NCBI RefSeq assembly: GCF_021044885.1 | Contig: NZ_JAJNOD010000002.1 | Location: 124,001-188,000, forward strand | Origin: Microbacterium nymphoidis | GTDB taxonomy: Bacteria > Actinomycetota > Actinomycetes > Actinomycetales > Microbacteriaceae | DNA length: 64,000 nt | Reading direction: 5' to 3' | Part shown: in pieces, positions 35,677 to 45,014 of the stretch | Position numbering within the stretch: the stretch's first letter is position 1 | Layout: the number at the start of each line of letters is the position of its first letter | Translations under genes and position numbers: made by a program | Notes under the pieces: generated by a model | Database searches by the model: none | What the model was told of the DNA's origin: nothing | Seen by the model: the letters and a program-made list of their open reading frames with translations, nothing else

Positions 35677-35976
35677 TCAGGGACCGAAGGCCCGCGCCCC
35701 CTCGCGATCGGCTTTGTCGTAGAGGGCGGCGAGCTCGCGCGTCACCTTCGCGTTGCGGGTGAGCTTTCCGGCGCGGGCCTCGATCTTGGCGATCGTGTCC
35801 AGCGTCATCGTGACGGCCGCATTCGATGCGCCGCCGGAGGTGTTCGCCTGAAGCGCGCGGAGCTTCTCCAGGAGCGTGGTGGAGGCCTGATAGAGCGACT
35901 CCGCGCCCTTCTCCATCGCGACCGCCTGATCGATGATCGCCCCGACGTCCACCTTCAGTTCATCGAACACGGTCAT
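35677..35976 (-). CDS. small helical T7SS-locus protein (99 aa)
   Basis: ATG 35976 (GTG 35979 also in frame); it overlaps the end of the YbaB-like gene by 17 bases. The product is a helical hairpin of WXG100 size (about 99 residues) but has no tryptophan or WXG turn. The tail is ALYDKADREG. It could be an ESX-type secreted partner or an intracellular chaperone. It is the last gene of a five-gene reverse operon. Confidence 0.7.
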   Translation of the reverse strand: MTVFDELKVDVGAIIDQAVAMEKGAESLYQASTTLLEKLRALQANTSGGASNAAVTMTLDTIAKIEARAGKLTRNAKVTRELAALYDKADREGARAFGP

Positions 35977-36331
35977 CACCCCCGCGCGGGGCGCGCAGCT
36001 GCGTGACGATCGAGGCGTCGTCGCCGACCGCCTCGGCGATGCGATCGGCCGCGGCCTCCCGTGCGGCCTGCTGAGCCTCAGCGATGGTCCGGGTGACGAG
36101 GGGACCGAGCGTGGTGGCGGGAACGTGCGTGTCGGCGAACACGACCGATCGGATCGTCCCGTCCGCTCCGGCGACGACGGTCACCTCGCCGCGGGAGGAT
36201 CGGGCGGTACCGGTCGCCCCCTCGGCCCCGTCGATCGCGGAGCGGAGCAGGGCGTGGCGCGTGCGCGCCGCGTCGAACTGCTGCTGCACCTTCGCTCGAG
36301 CCGCCTCGACCTCGGCTGCGTAATCCGTCAT
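35960..36331 (-). CDS. YbaB/EbfC family nucleoid-associated-like protein (EspL-like)
   Basis: 123 residues from ATG 36331, with GGAAGG six bases ahead; the in-frame ATG 36337 lies too close to that site. An N-terminal helix precedes a small sheet (GEVTVVAGADGTIRSVVF) and a long C-terminal helix (LGPLVTRTIAEAQQAAREAA), the YbaB fold. YbaB-like proteins occur in many ESX loci (EspL in ESX-1), where they affect stability of secreted partners. It may bind DNA or act as a chaperone here. Confidence 0.82.
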   Translation of the reverse strand: MTDYAAEVEAARAKVQQQFDAARTRHALLRSAIDGAEGATGTARSSRGEVTVVAGADGTIRSVVFADTHVPATTLGPLVTRTIAEAQQAAREAAADRIAEAVGDDASIVTQLRAPRGGDDRVR

Positions 36332-36333
36332 GC

Positions 36334-36819
36334 TCATCCTTCCGATCCGCGTGCGTTCGCGTAGTTGACGACCTCGTCACGCCACATCACCAGCGCAGCG
36401 CCATTGCGGGCGAGCTTGTCGACCAGATCGACGCTTCGTGCCGCTACATGGATGTTGTCACCCAGCACCGTGCCGGGCGGGGTGTGCAGGAACGTCACCG
36501 AGGCGATGTCCGTCTCCGAGATGCGCTCCCCGGTCGTGCGCAGCATGAGATCCAGCTGTTCCCCCGTGAGCGATTCCTCCGTGCTCACTGCCACGTCGAG
36601 GTCCCAGCCCACGGTGAGATCGCCCCGGGAGACCGTCACCTCGTCGAACTCACCGGAGTCGACCAGAGCCCGCTGGATCTCGGCGACCACCTCGTCACGA
36701 GAGGACGCCGCCGAGTGCGAGGCATGGTCAGTGCCCGCTCCCGGCATGCAGGCGACGAGAGCCGCGGAAGCCGCGCCGATCAACACGAGCGCGGTGGCGA
36801 TACGGGCGGAGCGTCTCAT
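36334..36819 (-). CDS. lipoprotein, candidate immunity protein to the adjacent hydrolase
   Basis: 161 residues from ATG 36819. It has an N-terminal basic region, a hydrophobic core and a lipobox, LVAC (Cys24). The mature part is about 137 residues, mixed alpha/beta, with no known family recognised. The ATG overlaps the stop of the alpha/beta-hydrolase gene (ATGA). In S. aureus the T7SS lipase effector TslA is neutralised by a neighbouring lipoprotein, so an immunity role is a reasonable analogy, but it is inference only. Confidence 0.8.
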   Translation of the reverse strand: MRRSARIATALVLIGAASAALVACMPGAGTDHASHSAASSRDEVVAEIQRALVDSGEFDEVTVSRGDLTVGWDLDVAVSTEESLTGEQLDLMLRTTGERISETDIASVTFLHTPPGTVLGDNIHVAARSVDLVDKLARNGAALVMWRDEVVNYANARGSEG

Positions 36820-38444
36820 TCGTGGGTCTGTCCTACGTAGGTGTCGGTGATCTCGCCGTTGAGGAACGACCAGTCGTTCTTGAACGTGCCGCCGCCGTTG
36901 ATGTAGTCGCGCAACGTGTCACGGTACGTCCCGGCGTTGTGCTCGGGATGATCGATCGGCTGACCGTTCTCGTCGACCGCACCGGTGGGCGTGGGCCGGA
37001 GGATCCAGTCAATGTTGTCCGGGACGGTCGGCTTCGGCGGGTTGAACTGCAGCTGCATCAGTCGCGGGTCGGGGTTTGCGGGACCGTTGGGGTCGCCGTC
37101 GAGCTTCGGGACCACGTCGCCCTCGTGCTCCACCTGAAGCACCGGGATGTTGCTCGGGATGTTGTAGTGATCCGTCGGGGAGCCGTTGGTGACGATGCCG
37201 ATCGTGTTGTAGCCGCTGGAGGGGTCGGATCCGAGGTTGCCCGCCATGATGCCGCCCTGGCTGAACCCGGACCACACCACGTCCGAGCCGGGCGCGACGC
37301 CGGCGTCGTGCAGCGTGTTCAGCACGGCTCGCTCGTACTGGGTCTTGAGCCAGGGGTTCTCCATCATCACCAGGGCGATGTTGGAGTCGAGATCGTTGAC
37401 CGGGCCGTAGTCCTTCAGCAGATCCTTCCAGGCGGCGTCGCCCATGACGCTCTTGAGGAGGCCCCAGTCCAACGTCGACGGCAGGTTCACGAGCGTGTAC
37501 TCCGAGCCGTCGGGCCGGCGCACCGTCTGCACGCTGATCGCGGTGCCGTCGCCCCCGCTGATCTCGTCGATCAGACGGTTCTGGTCGAGGAGGTCGACGG
37601 GGGAGGAGATCCCGCCGTGATCCATGAGCTCCTGATACGCGCGCTGGCGGTCGGGGGAGAGCTGATCCGGATCGAGCTCCTCGACGTCGCGGTCGTCCTG
37701 CAGCAGATCGCCGGCTGCACTGCCGAGCAAGTTGCCGAGGATTCCGCCGAGCGGGCCGCCCAGCAGGCCCCCCAGCCCGGTCGCGAGCGGCGGGATCATC
37801 TCGCCGATGATCTGCCGGAGCCGGTCCAGCGCCTCCTGGAGGATGGGAATGAGGGCCACGATGAGCGTGACCAGCTCGCCGAGTGCCGTGATCAAGCGGT
37901 CGACGAGGTTCTTCCCCGCCTGCACCAGCTCCCAGACGGCGTCCGCGAACTCTCGCAGGTCGTTCCAGAAGTCCAGCGGATTGCCGTCGAACATGGCATC
38001 CCACAGCTTGGCCGCCGCCGTCAGCATGCTGCAGATGAACTCCCGGGTCGCCGCCACGATGGTCGATGCCAGCCGCAGTGCGGCCGCGGTCGCCGATGAC
38101 CACTCGCAGGCGTCCCGGACCACGGGGGCCAGATCGTCGTAGCGCTCGCGGAGCTTTCGGACGGACCGGCCGTCCAGAGCGTCCAGGCGAGCGCGATCGG
38201 AGCTCAGCTGGCCCGACACCGCCTGAGCGTAGTTGGCGATCCGCTCCCAGTCGCCGGCGAACGCGACCACCGCCGAGGGATCTCCCAGCAGCTCGTCGAA
38301 CCAGTCCTGCAACGGCTGGACGTATCGCAATGCCCAGCCGACGAGACCGGGGATGGAAGCGCAGCCGTCTCCGCCGCTGGTCGGCATCCCGCCGCACCAG
38401 TCGCCGCCGCGCAGTCGTGCGGCGACCGCGGTGGCGTCGCTCAC
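36816..38444 (-). CDS. candidate T7SS effector: helical targeting domain plus alpha/beta hydrolase
   Basis: 542 residues from GTG 38444, overlapping the upstream stop. Residues about 40-235 are helical, like WXG/LXG secretion domains (LQDWFDELLGDPSAVV and following). A Gly-rich hydrophobic segment (about 218-245, PPLATGLGGLLGGPLGGIL) comes next. The C-terminal half is an alpha/beta hydrolase: nucleophile elbow GFSQGG (about 400), acidic residue in EHEGDVVPKLDG (about 455) and His in HNAGTYRD (about 507). There is no signal peptide, as expected for T7SS cargo. Likely a lipase or esterase delivered outside, with the 110-aa EspC-like partner upstream and the lipoprotein downstream. Confidence 0.82.
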   Translation of the reverse strand: MSDATAVAARLRGGDWCGGMPTSGGDGCASIPGLVGWALRYVQPLQDWFDELLGDPSAVVAFAGDWERIANYAQAVSGQLSSDRARLDALDGRSVRKLRERYDDLAPVVRDACEWSSATAAALRLASTIVAATREFICSMLTAAAKLWDAMFDGNPLDFWNDLREFADAVWELVQAGKNLVDRLITALGELVTLIVALIPILQEALDRLRQIIGEMIPPLATGLGGLLGGPLGGILGNLLGSAAGDLLQDDRDVEELDPDQLSPDRQRAYQELMDHGGISSPVDLLDQNRLIDEISGGDGTAISVQTVRRPDGSEYTLVNLPSTLDWGLLKSVMGDAAWKDLLKDYGPVNDLDSNIALVMMENPWLKTQYERAVLNTLHDAGVAPGSDVVWSGFSQGGIMAGNLGSDPSSGYNTIGIVTNGSPTDHYNIPSNIPVLQVEHEGDVVPKLDGDPNGPANPDPRLMQLQFNPPKPTVPDNIDWILRPTPTGAVDENGQPIDHPEHNAGTYRDTLRDYINGGGTFKNDWSFLNGEITDTYVGQTHE

Positions 38445-38773
38445 GGCTCCAGCTCCGCGATCTTGGCGGCCGCCGCCTCCTCGATGTTGCTGAACGCATC
38501 GAACACGCCGTCGACGCCCTCCCGCATCTTGTCGAGCATCGTGCTGACCGCCGACAGCAGGTCATCCGCACGGCCGGCGAGGTCATTGATCGGGCCCGGG
38601 AGATAGCCGTTCATCTGGCCGAAGGCGCTTCCCGGCATCCGCGTACCCGCCGCGGACGATGCCTTCGTGATCATCGCCGCATGCGCGGCGAGTGACCGCG
38701 ACTGTGCGGTGAGCACCTCCGCATCAAGGATGATCGTGGTCCGCCCGGCGACGCCGCCGCCTCCTGCTGTCAT
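38441..38773 (-). CDS. EspC-like T7SS partner protein (110 aa)
   Basis: ATG 38773 is preceded by a GGGGGAC ribosome site; an upstream TTG in frame lacks one. The product is helical, with a central MPGSAFGQMNGYLPG segment, typical of EspC-type (T7SS target) proteins in which an AFG turn takes the place of WXG. It begins the reverse operon and overlaps the hydrolase gene by four bases (GTGA). It probably pairs with the hydrolase's helical domain for export. Confidence 0.8.
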   Translation of the reverse strand: MTAGGGGVAGRTTIILDAEVLTAQSRSLAAHAAMITKASSAAGTRMPGSAFGQMNGYLPGPINDLAGRADDLLSAVSTMLDKMREGVDGVFDAFSNIEEAAAAKIAELEP

Positions 38774-39152
38774 CTCGGTGTCCCCCTGACGCCCGTGTGC
38801 CAAGCACCTGTGCGCTCAGCACATTCACTTTCCCACGTGATCCGCCTGCAGCGGAATAGCCTCTCAGGAACCCGGGCGCGTTGCCCGGTGGCTCCCGGAG
38901 CGCGTATAGTTGATCGGGTGTGCGTCCGCGCGCGCGTTCGACCGTGCCTCGGCACGGATGAGCGGGCTACGGGGTCACGCTCTCGGGAACGACCGGCGAT
39001 CCGGTCACCCCCACGGCATATCCACATCAGCAGGGCAGCCAGTCTGCCGCGCCCGTGGATGAACGTGAAGCCCCTTCGACACGGAGAGAAATCTCCTCAC
39101 TGCGGGGGACGAGAACACGACGCTGTCACCGTGCAGCAAACAAGGAGAAGAA
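38774..39152. other. divergent intergenic region upstream of the str operon
   Basis: 379 bp with no supported ORF. It holds the str-operon promoter candidate (38881-38910) and a leader of about 235 nt before rpsL. The promoter for the reverse effector operon must also lie here but is not clear. Confidence 0.6.
38881..38910 (+). promoter_or_regulatory. str operon promoter candidate
   Basis: TTGCCC (38881-38886) and TATAGT (38905-38910, five of six matches to consensus) are 18 bases apart. The start would fall near 38917. Confidence 0.6.
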
Positions 39153-39521
39153 GTGCCAACTATTCAGCAGTTGGTTCGCAAGGGACGGTCGCCGAAGGTC
39201 AGCAAGACCAAGGCTCCCGCTCTGAAGTCGAACCCGCAGCAGCGCGGCGTGTGCACCCGTGTGTACACCACCACCCCGAAGAAGCCGAACTCGGCGATGC
39301 GCAAGGTCGCTCGTGTGAAGCTCTCCAACGGGACCGAGGTCACCGCGTACATCCCCGGTGAGGGCCACAACCTCCAGGAGCACTCGATGGTGCTCGTTCG
39401 TGGTGGTCGTGTGAAGGACCTCCCCGGTGTCCGTTACAAGATCGTCCGTGGTGCGCTCGACACCCAGGCCGTGAAGAACCGTAAGCAGGCTCGTTCCCGC
39501 TACGGCGCGAAGAAGGGCTGA
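39153..39521 (+). CDS. rpsL: 30S ribosomal protein S12
   Basis: 122 residues from GTG 39153 with AAGGAGAAG upstream. It carries the conserved [10 protein letters not shown] loop and the [13 protein letters not shown] loop of S12 near the decoding centre. The lysines whose substitution gives streptomycin resistance are both present (in PKKPN and VKDLP), so the wild-type drug-sensitive form is predicted. First gene of the str operon, 5 bp before rpsG. Confidence 0.99.
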   Translation: MPTIQQLVRKGRSPKVSKTKAPALKSNPQQRGVCTRVYTTTPKKPNSAMRKVARVKLSNGTEVTAYIPGEGHNLQEHSMVLVRGGRVKDLPGVRYKIVRGALDTQAVKNRKQARSRYGAKKG

Positions 39522-39526
39522 TACCA

Positions 39527-39997
39527 ATGCCTCGTAAGGGTCCCGCCCCCAAGCGCCCGGTTGTCAACGACCCGGTTTACGGCGCACCGATCGTCACGTC
39601 GCTCGTGAACAAGATCCTCGTCGACGGCAAGAAGTCGCTCGCCGAGTCGATCGTCTACGGCGCCCTCGCGGGTGTCGAGGAGAAGAGCGGCCAGGACGCC
39701 GTCGCAACGCTCAAGAAGGCGCTCGACAACGTCCGTCCCACCCTCGAGGTCCGCAGCCGCCGTGTCGGTGGCTCGACCTACCAGGTTCCGGTCGAGGTCA
39801 AGCCTCACCGTGCCAACACGCTGGCGCTGCGCTGGCTCGTGTCGTACGCGAAGGGTCGTCGTGAGAAGACGATGACCGAGCGCCTGCGCAACGAGATCCT
39901 CGACGCCTCGAACGGCCTGGGTGCCGCGGTCAAGCGCCGCGAAGACACCCACAAGATGGCCGAGTCGAACCGCGCCTTCGCTCACTACCGCTGGTAA
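39527..39997 (+). CDS. rpsG: 30S ribosomal protein S7
   Basis: 156 residues from ATG 39527, the standard S7 length, beginning [11 protein letters not shown] and containing [20 protein letters not shown]7 nucleates assembly of the 30S head and binds 16S rRNA. It is followed by a strong hairpin before fusA. Confidence 0.99.
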   Translation: MPRKGPAPKRPVVNDPVYGAPIVTSLVNKILVDGKKSLAESIVYGALAGVEEKSGQDAVATLKKALDNVRPTLEVRSRRVGGSTYQVPVEVKPHRANTLALRWLVSYAKGRREKTMTERLRNEILDASNGLGAAVKRREDTHKMAESNRAFAHYRW

Positions 39998-40006
39998 TGA
40001 GCCCTT

Positions 40007-40041
40007 CCGCTCCGCTCGGGCCCTGCGCCCGGGCGGAGCGG
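40007..40041 (+). terminator. intercistronic hairpin between rpsG and fusA
   Basis: CCGCTCCGC (40007-40015) pairs with GCGGAGCGG (40033-40041). Inside it CGGGC (40017-40021) pairs with GCCCG (40027-40031). Within an operon it is more likely an attenuator, processing site or mRNA-stability element than a full stop. Confidence 0.6.
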
Positions 40042-40075
40042 ATCCTGATCGCACACTTCACGTAAGGAAGACCCC

Positions 40076-42190
40076 GTGGCACAAGAAGTGCTCACCGACC
40101 TCAAGAAGGTCCGCAACATCGGCATCATGGCCCACATCGATGCCGGCAAGACGACGACGACCGAGCGCATCCTGTTCTACACGGGCGTCAACCACAAGAT
40201 CGGCGAGACCCACGACGGTGGCGCGACCACCGACTGGATGGAGCAGGAGCAGGAGCGTGGCATCACGATCACCTCTGCTGCTGTGACGTGCTTCTGGAAC
40301 GGCACGCAGATCAACATCATCGACACCCCCGGTCACGTGGACTTCACGGTCGAGGTGGAGCGCTCGCTCCGCGTTCTCGACGGTGCGGTCGCCGTGTTCG
40401 ACGGCAAGGAGGGCGTCGAGCCCCAGTCCGAGACCGTGTGGCGTCAGGCGGACAAGTACGACGTCCCCCGCATCTGCTTCGTCAACAAGATGGACAAGCT
40501 CGGTGCCGACTTCTACTTCACCGTCGACACGATCGTCAACCGCCTGAAGGCCAAGCCGCTCGTGCTGCAGCTGCCGATCGGTTCCGAGAGCGACTTCGTC
40601 GGTGTCGTCGACCTGATCAACATGCGCGCTCTGGTGTGGCCCGGCGACGCCAAGGGTGATGTCACCATGGGCGCCAAGTACGAGATCGAGGAGATCCCGG
40701 CGGACCTGGTCGAGAAGGCCAACGAGTACCGCACCGTCATCCTCGAGACCGTCGCCGAGACCAGCGACGAGCTCATGGAGAAGTACTTCGGTGGCGAGGA
40801 GCTCACCATCGACGAGATCAAGGCCGGCATCCGCCAGCTGACGATCGCCGGCGAGCTGTACCCGGTTCTGTGTGGCTCCGCCTTCAAGAACCGTGGTGTG
40901 CAGCCGATGCTGGACGCCGTGGTCGACTTCCTCCCGTCCCCGCTGGACGTGCCCGCCGTCGAGGCGCACGACCCGAAGGACGAAGAGATCGTCATCGAGC
41001 GCAAGCCCTCGAAGGACGAGCCGTTCGCGGCCCTGGCCTTCAAGATCGCCGTGCACCCGTTCTTCGGTCGTCTCACCTACGTGCGCGTCTACTCGGGTCA
41101 CCTCGACTCGGGTGCCCAGGTCATCAACTCGACCAAGGGCAAGAAGGAGCGCATCGGCAAGATCTTCCAGATGCACGCCAACAAGGAGATGCCGGTCGAG
41201 TCGATGACCGCCGGTCACATCTACGCCGTCATCGGCCTCAAGGACACCACCACCGGTGACACCCTGAGCGACCCGTCGGCACAGGTCGTGCTCGAGTCGA
41301 TGACCTTCCCGGAGCCGGTGATCGAGGTCGCCATCGAGCCCAAGACGAAGGCCGACCAGGAGAAGCTGGGTACCGCTATCCAGAAGCTCGCCGAAGAGGA
41401 CCCGACGTTCCGCGTCGAGCAGATCCAGGAGACCGGCCAGACCCTCATCAAGGGAATGGGCGAGCTGCACCTGGACATCCTCGTGGACCGCATGAAGCGC
41501 GAGTTCAAGGTCGAGGCCAACGTCGGCAAGCCGCAGGTGGCTTACCGCGAGACGATCCGCAAGGCCGTCGAGAAGCACGACTACACGCACAAGAAGCAGA
41601 CCGGTGGTTCCGGTCAGTTCGCGAAGATCCAGTTCAACATCGAGCCGCTTGAGGTCGAGGGCGACAAGACGTACGAGTTCGTCAACGCCGTCACCGGTGG
41701 TCGTATCCCGCGCGAGTACATCGAGCCCACCAACCAGGGCTTCCAGGACGCGATGAACGTCGGTGTCCTCGCCGGTTACCCGATGGTGGGCGTCAAGGCC
41801 ACCCTCGTCGATGGTGCATCGCACGATGTCGACTCGTCCGAGATGGCGTTCAAGATCGCCGGATCGATGGGCTTCAAGGAGGCGGCTCGCCGCGCCAACC
41901 CCATCATCCTCGAGCCGATCATGGCCGTTGAGGTCCGTACTCCGGAGGAGTACATGGGTGACGTCATCGGTGACCTGAACTCGCGTCGTGGCCAGATCCA
42001 GTCGATGGAGGACGCCCAGGGCGTCAAGGTCATCCGTGCCCAGGTTCCGCTGTCGGAGATGTTCGGCTACATCGGTGACCTGCGCTCGAAGACCTCGGGT
42101 CGCGCCGTCTACTCGATGGAGTTCAACTCCTACGCCGAGGTTCCCAAGAACGTCGCGGAAGAGATCGTTCAGAAGGCTAAGGGCGAGTAA
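40076..42190 (+). CDS. fusA: elongation factor G
   Basis: 704 residues from GTG 40076 (AAGGAAG upstream). GTPase motifs: [12 protein letters not shown] (P-loop), ERGITITSA (switch I), DTPGHVDF and NKMD. Domains II-V follow, with the tip signature TGGSGQFAK near residue 510. It drives ribosomal translocation. Confidence 0.99.
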   Translation: MAQEVLTDLKKVRNIGIMAHIDAGKTTTTERILFYTGVNHKIGETHDGGATTDWMEQEQERGITITSAAVTCFWNGTQINIIDTPGHVDFTVEVERSLRVLDGAVAVFDGKEGVEPQSETVWRQADKYDVPRICFVNKMDKLGADFYFTVDTIVNRLKAKPLVLQLPIGSESDFVGVVDLINMRALVWPGDAKGDVTMGAKYEIEEIPADLVEKANEYRTVILETVAETSDELMEKYFGGEELTIDEIKAGIRQLTIAGELYPVLCGSAFKNRGVQPMLDAVVDFLPSPLDVPAVEAHDPKDEEIVIERKPSKDEPFAALAFKIAVHPFFGRLTYVRVYSGHLDSGAQVINSTKGKKERIGKIFQMHANKEMPVESMTAGHIYAVIGLKDTTTGDTLSDPSAQVVLESMTFPEPVIEVAIEPKTKADQEKLGTAIQKLAEEDPTFRVEQIQETGQTLIKGMGELHLDILVDRMKREFKVEANVGKPQVAYRETIRKAVEKHDYTHKKQTGGSGQFAKIQFNIEPLEVEGDKTYEFVNAVTGGRIPREYIEPTNQGFQDAMNVGVLAGYPMVGVKATLVDGASHDVDSSEMAFKIAGSMGFKEAARRANPIILEPIMAVEVRTPEEYMGDVIGDLNSRRGQIQSMEDAQGVKVIRAQVPLSEMFGYIGDLRSKTSGRAVYSMEFNSYAEVPKNVAEEIVQKAKGE

Positions 42191-42199
42191 TCGCCTGAT

Positions 42200-42223
42200 C
42201 GGGGGCGGCATCCGCCGCCCCCG
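42200..42223 (+). terminator. hairpin between fusA and tuf
   Basis: CGGGGGCGGC (42200-42209) pairs with GCCGCCCCCG (42214-42223) around a 4-nt loop, ten bases after the fusA stop. With a 161-bp gap and a TACACT element at 42271-42276, tuf may have its own promoter in addition to read-through. Confidence 0.6.
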
Positions 42224-42351
42224 GAGCCTGCTGGCTTACAACTTCACAGACTCGGAGACGCTGTCTCCACTACACTGAAATCAACCCCTGTAGCGAGCCG
42301 GTCGCAATCCAGTGCCCGGAATCCCTACACGAATGTCCTGAGGAGGACCCA

Positions 42352-43545
<1,194 letters not shown>

Positions 43546-43566
43546 TTTCGGTTACTGAGTTCTGAC

Positions 43567-43596
43567 GAAACCCCCCTGGGAAACCAGGGGGGTTTC
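43567..43596 (+). terminator. tuf terminator
   Basis: A 13-bp perfect stem (GAAACCCCCCTGG at 43567-43579 with 43584-43596) closes a GAAA tetraloop 22 bases after the tuf stop. It ends the str operon. Confidence 0.9.
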
Positions 43597-43662
43597 GTTC
43601 TGTCTGGCGCGGGAAGCACAGGCCCGGCATGCGGCGCATGAGTCGGATCTCGCACGCTCAGC

Positions 43663-43710
43663 CCTTATATATCGTTGCTGCTACGATCGTAGCTGTAACG
43701 ATAGATAAGG
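43663..43710. promoter_or_regulatory. 48-bp near-perfect palindrome, probable PaaX-family operator
   Basis: A 24-bp half-site on each side of a centre at 43686/43687 shows 21 of 24 complementary positions. It can be read as two tandem 17-bp sites of form ATCGT-N7-ACGAT (43671-43687 and 43686-43702), sharing two bases. The right arm runs into the ribosome site of the YqeB-like gene (TAAGGAG at 43706-43712). Binding would block promoter and RBS. The PaaX-type regulator encoded 0.5 kb downstream is the obvious ligand. Confidence 0.75.
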
Positions 43711-43718
43711 AGCTGAGC

Positions 43719-44201
43719 GTGCGGACGCAAGAGACCGTGCTGGAGATGGCCCTCGGTACCAAGGTGCTCATCTGGGTGGTGTGCGGAGCTGGTGGTGCGG
43801 CACTCGGCTGGGTGCTGCCCGGTGTGCTGCGGATCGCATCGTCATGGCCGATCCCGTTCATGGAGTACCTCACGTTTCTGGGCTCGTTCGATGCGCCGCT
43901 GATGGTGCTGGGCCGGCCGGTGGTGCTCGGGATCGTGGGGCTGGTGGTGGCCTTCCTCCTCACGTACCACAGTGCGCGACTGACGATCAGTGACGAGCGG
44001 ATCGTCATTCGCGAGGGTGACGACGCTCGCGTGGTCGAACGCGCTCAGGTGGGCGGGGTGTATCGCCACGGGGGGAAGGTGCGCATCGAGTCGCCGGAGG
44101 GGCGAGTGCTGTTCGATGACGATGTGGAGGGTGGACGACGAGTCATCGCTGCGGCGTTCACGCATCACGGGTATCCCTGGGAAGGCGTCGTGACCTCGTG
44201 A
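43719..44201 (+). CDS. YqeB-like two-TM protein with PH-like domain
   Basis: 160 residues from GTG 43719, six bases after TAAGGAG. Two transmembrane helices (about residues 14-35 and 63-88) are followed by a small beta-rich domain (LTISDERIVIREGDDARVVE onward) ending HHGYPWEG. The pattern resembles Bacillus YqeB. Function is unknown. It overlaps the PaaX-family gene by four bases (GTGA), so regulator and membrane protein are co-expressed under the palindrome. Confidence 0.75.
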   Translation: MRTQETVLEMALGTKVLIWVVCGAGGAALGWVLPGVLRIASSWPIPFMEYLTFLGSFDAPLMVLGRPVVLGIVGLVVAFLLTYHSARLTISDERIVIREGDDARVVERAQVGGVYRHGGKVRIESPEGRVLFDDDVEGGRRVIAAAFTHHGYPWEGVVTS

Positions 44202-44983
44202 GTATCGCGATCTCCCCGCGCACGCTGATCGAGGGATGCTTCCGGGCTGATGGTGTGGCGCCACTGGATGTGGTGTACGACGTGGGGCTTGCGCTGGGAC
44301 TGACTGAGCAGACGGTGCGGCTCGCTATTCGGCGAATGCAGGCGGCCGGGGAGCTGAAGCAGATCGGCCGTGGGCGTGCGGGCAGGGTGGAGCGGACGAG
44401 CGAGTCAGAGGCCAGCGCGCGACTCGACGACCGGCTCCTGAGGTTCGCCTTCGCGCAGGATGATGGTGACGTCGTCTGGGACGGGCGATGGCGGATGTAC
44501 GGGTTCTCCGTTCCGGAGTCGGCGCGCTCGGAGCGCGATGCGCTTCGGGCCACGCTGCAGCGACTGGGGGCGTCCGTCCTGATCCCCGGCCTCTATGTCA
44601 CGCCGCACGATCTGGGGGAGGAGCTGTCGCTTCTTCTCGGGGAAGGAGACACCCCTCGCCGGCTGATCGTCGCGGAGTCGGATCGGTTGAGCGTCGGCGG
44701 CGTGACGGATGCGCAGATGGTCGCCGAGCGTCTGTGGCCGGCGTCGGGGACACTCGCTGCATACGAACCGCTCGAGCGCGAGCTGTCGGCGTCGGTGATC
44801 CCGTCACCGGACGATCAGGTCATGACGCTGGCAGCTGCGATTCCCCTGCGCGAAGCGTTCGGACAGGCACTCGCAGCCGACCCGCTCCTGCCACCCGAGC
44901 TCCGCACGAAGCCGTGGCGCCCCAGTGAGGTCCGCCGGCGGTTCCTCTCGGTGTGGTCCGCGCTGGGGCAGAACATCGACTGA
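44198..44983 (+). CDS. PaaX-family transcriptional regulator
   Basis: 261 residues from GTG 44198. An N-terminal winged helix-turn-helix (about residues 5-70, LGLTEQTVRLAIRRMQAAGEL) is followed by the PaaX central and C-terminal domains (WRMYGFSVPESARSERDALR; PSEVRRRFLSVWSAL). PaaX represses phenylacetate genes and is relieved by an acyl-CoA, but no such catabolic genes are present here. Probable autorepressor through the palindrome at 43663-43710. Confidence 0.88.
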   Translation: MSIAISPRTLIEGCFRADGVAPLDVVYDVGLALGLTEQTVRLAIRRMQAAGELKQIGRGRAGRVERTSESEASARLDDRLLRFAFAQDDGDVVWDGRWRMYGFSVPESARSERDALRATLQRLGASVLIPGLYVTPHDLGEELSLLLGEGDTPRRLIVAESDRLSVGGVTDAQMVAERLWPASGTLAAYEPLERELSASVIPSPDDQVMTLAAAIPLREAFGQALAADPLLPPELRTKPWRPSEVRRRFLSVWSALGQNID

Positions 44984-45014
44984 GTTCGCGCGCCTTTTTA
45001 CTTCGAGAGTTGAA

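Noticed and set aside
40058-42211. 717-codon reverse frame opposite fusA
   Set aside because: Shadow of EF-G; composition is Asp/Leu/Val/Arg-biased with no motif.
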